Below the pieces are notes generated by a model. The model did not search any database and was not told the origin of the DNA. It was given only the letters and a program-made list of their open reading frames with translations. Position numbers and translations under genes: made by a program. Below are positions 15,770 to 16,992 of a stretch of DNA of 16,992 nucleotides, piece by piece. This DNA is from an uncultured Neglectibacter sp. (lineage in GTDB: Bacteria > Bacillota > Clostridia > Oscillospirales > Acutalibacteraceae): NCBI GenBank assembly GCA_937958185.1, contig CALFFN010000002.1, positions 1-16,992 of the forward strand. The letters run 5' to 3'. Positions within the stretch are counted from its first letter, which is position 1; every line of letters starts with the position of its first letter.

Positions 15770-16240
15770 TTATGGTCTTCCTATGTTTGCTAGATTGATA
15801 ATTTCTTTTTTCTTGCGGCAAGCATATTTCAATGTTGCATATGCACCTCCAAAATCTCTATATACATAAGCAATTAAAAAGTCGGATCGGTCTACAATCC
15901 AGCGATTCCGCTTTGTAATCGCTGACTTATAATGTGCGCGGGATAGTTCCATCGGAATAATAATATCGTCATAAAGATTCTTATAGGAATCTTTTTCGGT
16001 ATTTACTTTTGTCATCATGTAGGGAAGAACAGCCAGTAGCTTTATATCAAGTTCAGGGTGCCGCCGTTTTGCCGTTCGGACAGCAGTTGAACACATTTTA
16101 TCAAATTCGCCCATATCGCCGGAATAGAATACAAAGGAATGGTCTTTTTTTAGAATATTCTCAATGGCAATCTCTATCGAGCTTTTAACATTGTGACCAT
16201 AGACTTTCCGATGCCCTGCAAATGTACAGGAAATCACCAT
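15770..16240 (-). CDS. SLOG-fold (DUF1273/YoqJ-like) protein
   Basis: A 156-residue protein with a Rossmann-like nucleotide-binding fold of the SLOG superfamily (the superfamily of DprA and LOG proteins). Visible marks are the first strand with CTFAGHRKVYG (Gly9-His10-Arg11), the phosphate-binding-like SGDMGEFDKMC (Ser40-Asp47), LLAVLPY (68-74), AITKRNRWIVDRSDFLIAYV (107-126) and GGAYATLKYA (131-140). SLOG domains are proposed to bind or cleave nucleotide-derived ligands; no specific activity is established for this subgroup that I can name. The ATG at 16240 has GAGAGGTG 5 bases upstream. It diverges from an XRE regulator across a shared palindromic spacer. G+C is far below that of ppdK (about 37% in 15841-15900 by hand count), suggesting acquisition. 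Family call fairly confident; ligand and role unknown. Confidence 0.8.
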   Translation of the reverse strand: MVISCTFAGHRKVYGHNVKSSIEIAIENILKKDHSFVFYSGDMGEFDKMCSTAVRTAKRRHPELDIKLLAVLPYMMTKVNTEKDSYKNLYDDIIIPMELSRAHYKSAITKRNRWIVDRSDFLIAYVYRDFGGAYATLKYACRKKKEIINLANIGRP

Positions 16241-16266
16241 AATACACCTCTCTATTTTCTTGTTCT

Positions 16267-16299
16267 TAATCTATATCGGTAGTATACGGATATAGATTA
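16267..16299. promoter_or_regulatory. Palindrome I, candidate operator in the SLOG-XRE spacer
   Basis: TAATCTATATC (16267-16277) and its exact reverse complement GATATAGATTA (16289-16299) flank an 11-base centre containing GTATAC. With 11-bp perfect arms, chance is unlikely even in A+T-rich DNA. It covers the -35 position of the plus-strand promoter and the predicted start of the minus-strand transcript, and sits in front of an XRE repressor gene. Confidence 0.7.
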
Positions 16300-16306
16300 T
16301 TATAAT
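16299..16306. promoter_or_regulatory. Overlapping divergent -10 elements
   Basis: ATTATAAT reads TATAAT on the plus strand (16301-16306) and on the minus strand (16299-16304). On the minus strand TTGTAT (16322-16327) lies 17 bases upstream as a weak -35. On the plus strand the -35 position (GGTAGT, 16278-16283) is poor. The layout predicts divergent transcription of the SLOG and XRE genes from mutually exclusive polymerase sites. Confidence 0.55.
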
Positions 16307-16326
16307 GTATCTACTCCGTGGATACA
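16306..16326. promoter_or_regulatory. Palindrome II, candidate operator in the SLOG-XRE spacer
   Basis: TGTATC (16306-16311) and GATACA (16321-16326) are reverse complements. Extending inward past one mismatch (T/G) adds AC/GT, so 8 of 9 pairs match around a 3-base centre. It shares TATC...GATA half-sites with palindrome I and covers the minus-strand -35. Confidence 0.55.
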
Positions 16327-16365
16327 ATACATTCAGCAGAAAATTTGAAATAGAGGGGGTGCAAT

Positions 16366-16731
16366 ATGGAACTTGACTATAAGGCTATCGGGAAAAGAAT
16401 CAAGATTGCCCGTATCAAAGCGGATTTAACGCAAGAGAAACTATCTGAAATGGTCGGCGTTTCTCCTACGCATTTAAGCAACATTGAAACAGGGACAACC
16501 CGCGTCAGCTTAAATGCCATTGTTAATATCGCAAACGCTTTGAAAATTACAAGCGACGATTTACTTTGCGATAGTGTCATAAAAGCAAAAGTTCAGTTGG
16601 AACAGGATATTGCGCTCGTCTTGGAAGATTGCGACGAATACGAAATCCGTGTTATCCGTGATATAGCGGCTGCAACCAAAGAAACTTTGCGCCGTGACGC
16701 ACATCTCCGTAAGCAAACGGATGCGTATTGA
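16366..16731 (+). CDS. XRE-family helix-turn-helix transcriptional regulator
   Basis: A 121-residue DNA-binding protein. Residues ~8-63 form a Cro/CI-type domain (IGKRIKIARIKADLTQEKLSEMVGVSPTHLSNIETG...), with the recognition helix around SPTHLSNIE and the terminal SLNAIVNIANALKITSDDLL. Residues ~70-121 are a charged helical tail (LVLEDCDEYEIRVIRDIAAATKETL) likely used for dimerisation. The ATG follows GAGGGGGTG with good spacing. It is divergent from the SLOG gene, with two palindromes between them that are plausible autoregulatory operators. Similar small XRE proteins are common on integrative elements and prophages of Clostridia. A+T-rich like its partner. Family call is firm; target genes are inferred from position. 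Confidence 0.9.
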   Translation: MELDYKAIGKRIKIARIKADLTQEKLSEMVGVSPTHLSNIETGTTRVSLNAIVNIANALKITSDDLLCDSVIKAKVQLEQDIALVLEDCDEYEIRVIRDIAAATKETLRRDAHLRKQTDAY

Positions 16732-16774
16732 TACTGTAAAGAACCAATTTGACCTTGAAATCCCGCGTTCTTGA

Positions 16775-16796
16775 CAATAAAACTGGAATTTTATTG
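16775..16796 (+). other. A+T-rich stem-loop downstream of the XRE gene
   Basis: CAATAAAA and TTTTATTG form 8-bp perfect arms around a 6-base loop (CTGGAA), 43 bases after the XRE stop. The stem is weak and only loosely T-rich downstream (GATGTTTTCC), so it is at best a poor terminator. Confidence 0.35.
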
Positions 16797-16884
16797 ATGT
16801 TTTCCAAAATACAAAACTCAAATTGTTGTACCTCAAAAATGCGACTGAGGCTTGTCTAGTAACATCTTCCGAGAACAAACAATG

Positions 16885-16913
16885 AGAGCCGTGCCTTTTG
16901 GCACGGCTCTTTT
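16885..16913 (+). terminator. Strong intrinsic terminator
   Basis: AGAGCCGTGCC (16885-16895) pairs perfectly with GGCACGGCTCT (16900-16910) around TTTT, followed by TTT. It could end the XRE transcript or an unseen short RNA starting in 16740-16880. Confidence 0.85.
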
Positions 16914-16938
16914 GCATGGCGCCATGAGGCGAAATAAA

Positions 16939-16959
16939 TCCCCCGGTTTTACCGGGGGA
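16939..16959 (-). terminator. Possible minus-strand terminator hairpin
   Basis: TCCCCCGGT (16939-16947) pairs with ACCGGGGGA (16951-16959) around TTT. On the minus strand it is followed by TTTATTTC, a moderate T-tract; on the plus strand by GATAAAAAA, which is not terminator-like. It may end a minus-strand gene beyond the right edge. Confidence 0.5.
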
Positions 16960-16992
16960 GATAAAAAAGCGGAGCAAAAGAAATAACCACCG

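Larger units (their letters stand above)
16732..16992. other. Gene-free right end with several hairpins
   Basis: I see no supported gene in these 261 bases. From left to right there is an A+T-rich stem CAATAAAA/TTTTATTG (16775-16796), a short CCTCA/TGAGG pairing near 16827-16846, a strong terminator (16885-16913), a perfect 12-bp palindrome CATGGCGCCATG (16915-16926) and a G+C-rich hairpin (16939-16959). Composition rises in G+C from about 16880, which may mark the right edge of the acquired SLOG-XRE segment. No flanking direct repeat or integrase is visible within the window. Confidence 0.5.

Noticed and set aside
16561..16977. A 138-codon minus-strand frame overlapping the XRE gene
   Set aside because: Antisense to a clear helix-turn-helix gene, starts inside a hairpin region and has no family resemblance.
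15770..16992. Toxin-antitoxin system or CRISPR
   Set aside because: The regulator has no toxin-sized partner beside it, the SLOG protein lacks a toxin fold signature, the genes are divergent rather than co-operonic, and no regularly spaced repeats are present in the window.

Overview
The window looks like a chromosomal segment of a Gram-positive anaerobe of the class Clostridia, probably of the Oscillospirales/Ruminococcaceae kind. The evidence is a bacterial V-type ATPase operon in the ntp/atp gene order, a pth-mfd-PrsA-like gene series, a pyrophosphate-linked pyruvate phosphate dikinase, strong Shine-Dalgarno sites with TTG and GTG starts, and G+C of roughly 55-65% over most genes. This placement comes from gene content only and is an inference.

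Positions 1-6950 (minus strand) hold a V-type ATPase operon. In transcription order it encodes the peripheral stalk subunit (G/H), I, K, E, C, F, A and the first 91 codons of B, which runs off the left edge. It is read from a perfect-consensus promoter (TTGACA-N17-TATAAT, 7070-7098). Subunit K keeps the ligands known to bind sodium in the Enterococcus hirae enzyme, so Na+ coupling is the best guess. Composition changes sharply inside atpA near 780-840, which may mark a recombination junction.

Positions 7200-12790 (minus strand) hold a pth-mfd operon with its own promoter (12762-12790), followed by a PrsA/SurA-like lipoprotein gene. The lipoprotein gene has an additional promoter (8454-8482) and ends at a strong intrinsic terminator (7200-7231). 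The three proteins serve translation quality control (peptidyl-tRNA hydrolase), transcription-coupled repair (Mfd) and extracytoplasmic folding.

Positions 12840-15750 (plus strand) hold ppdK, expressed divergently from pth. Its promoter is an extended -10 with no -35, overlapped by a 12-bp inverted repeat. It ends at a terminator that should work in both directions. Codon use is strongly biased, which leaves a long meaningless antisense reading frame.

Positions 15770-16992 are visibly A+T-rich and look acquired. A SLOG-fold (DUF1273-like) gene on the minus strand and an XRE-type repressor gene on the plus strand diverge from a 125-bp spacer. In that spacer the two candidate -10 elements overlap, and each candidate -35 lies inside a separate palindrome. 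This repressor/nucleotide-binding pair is the most accessory-looking part of the window. The last 260 bases have no gene and carry several hairpins.
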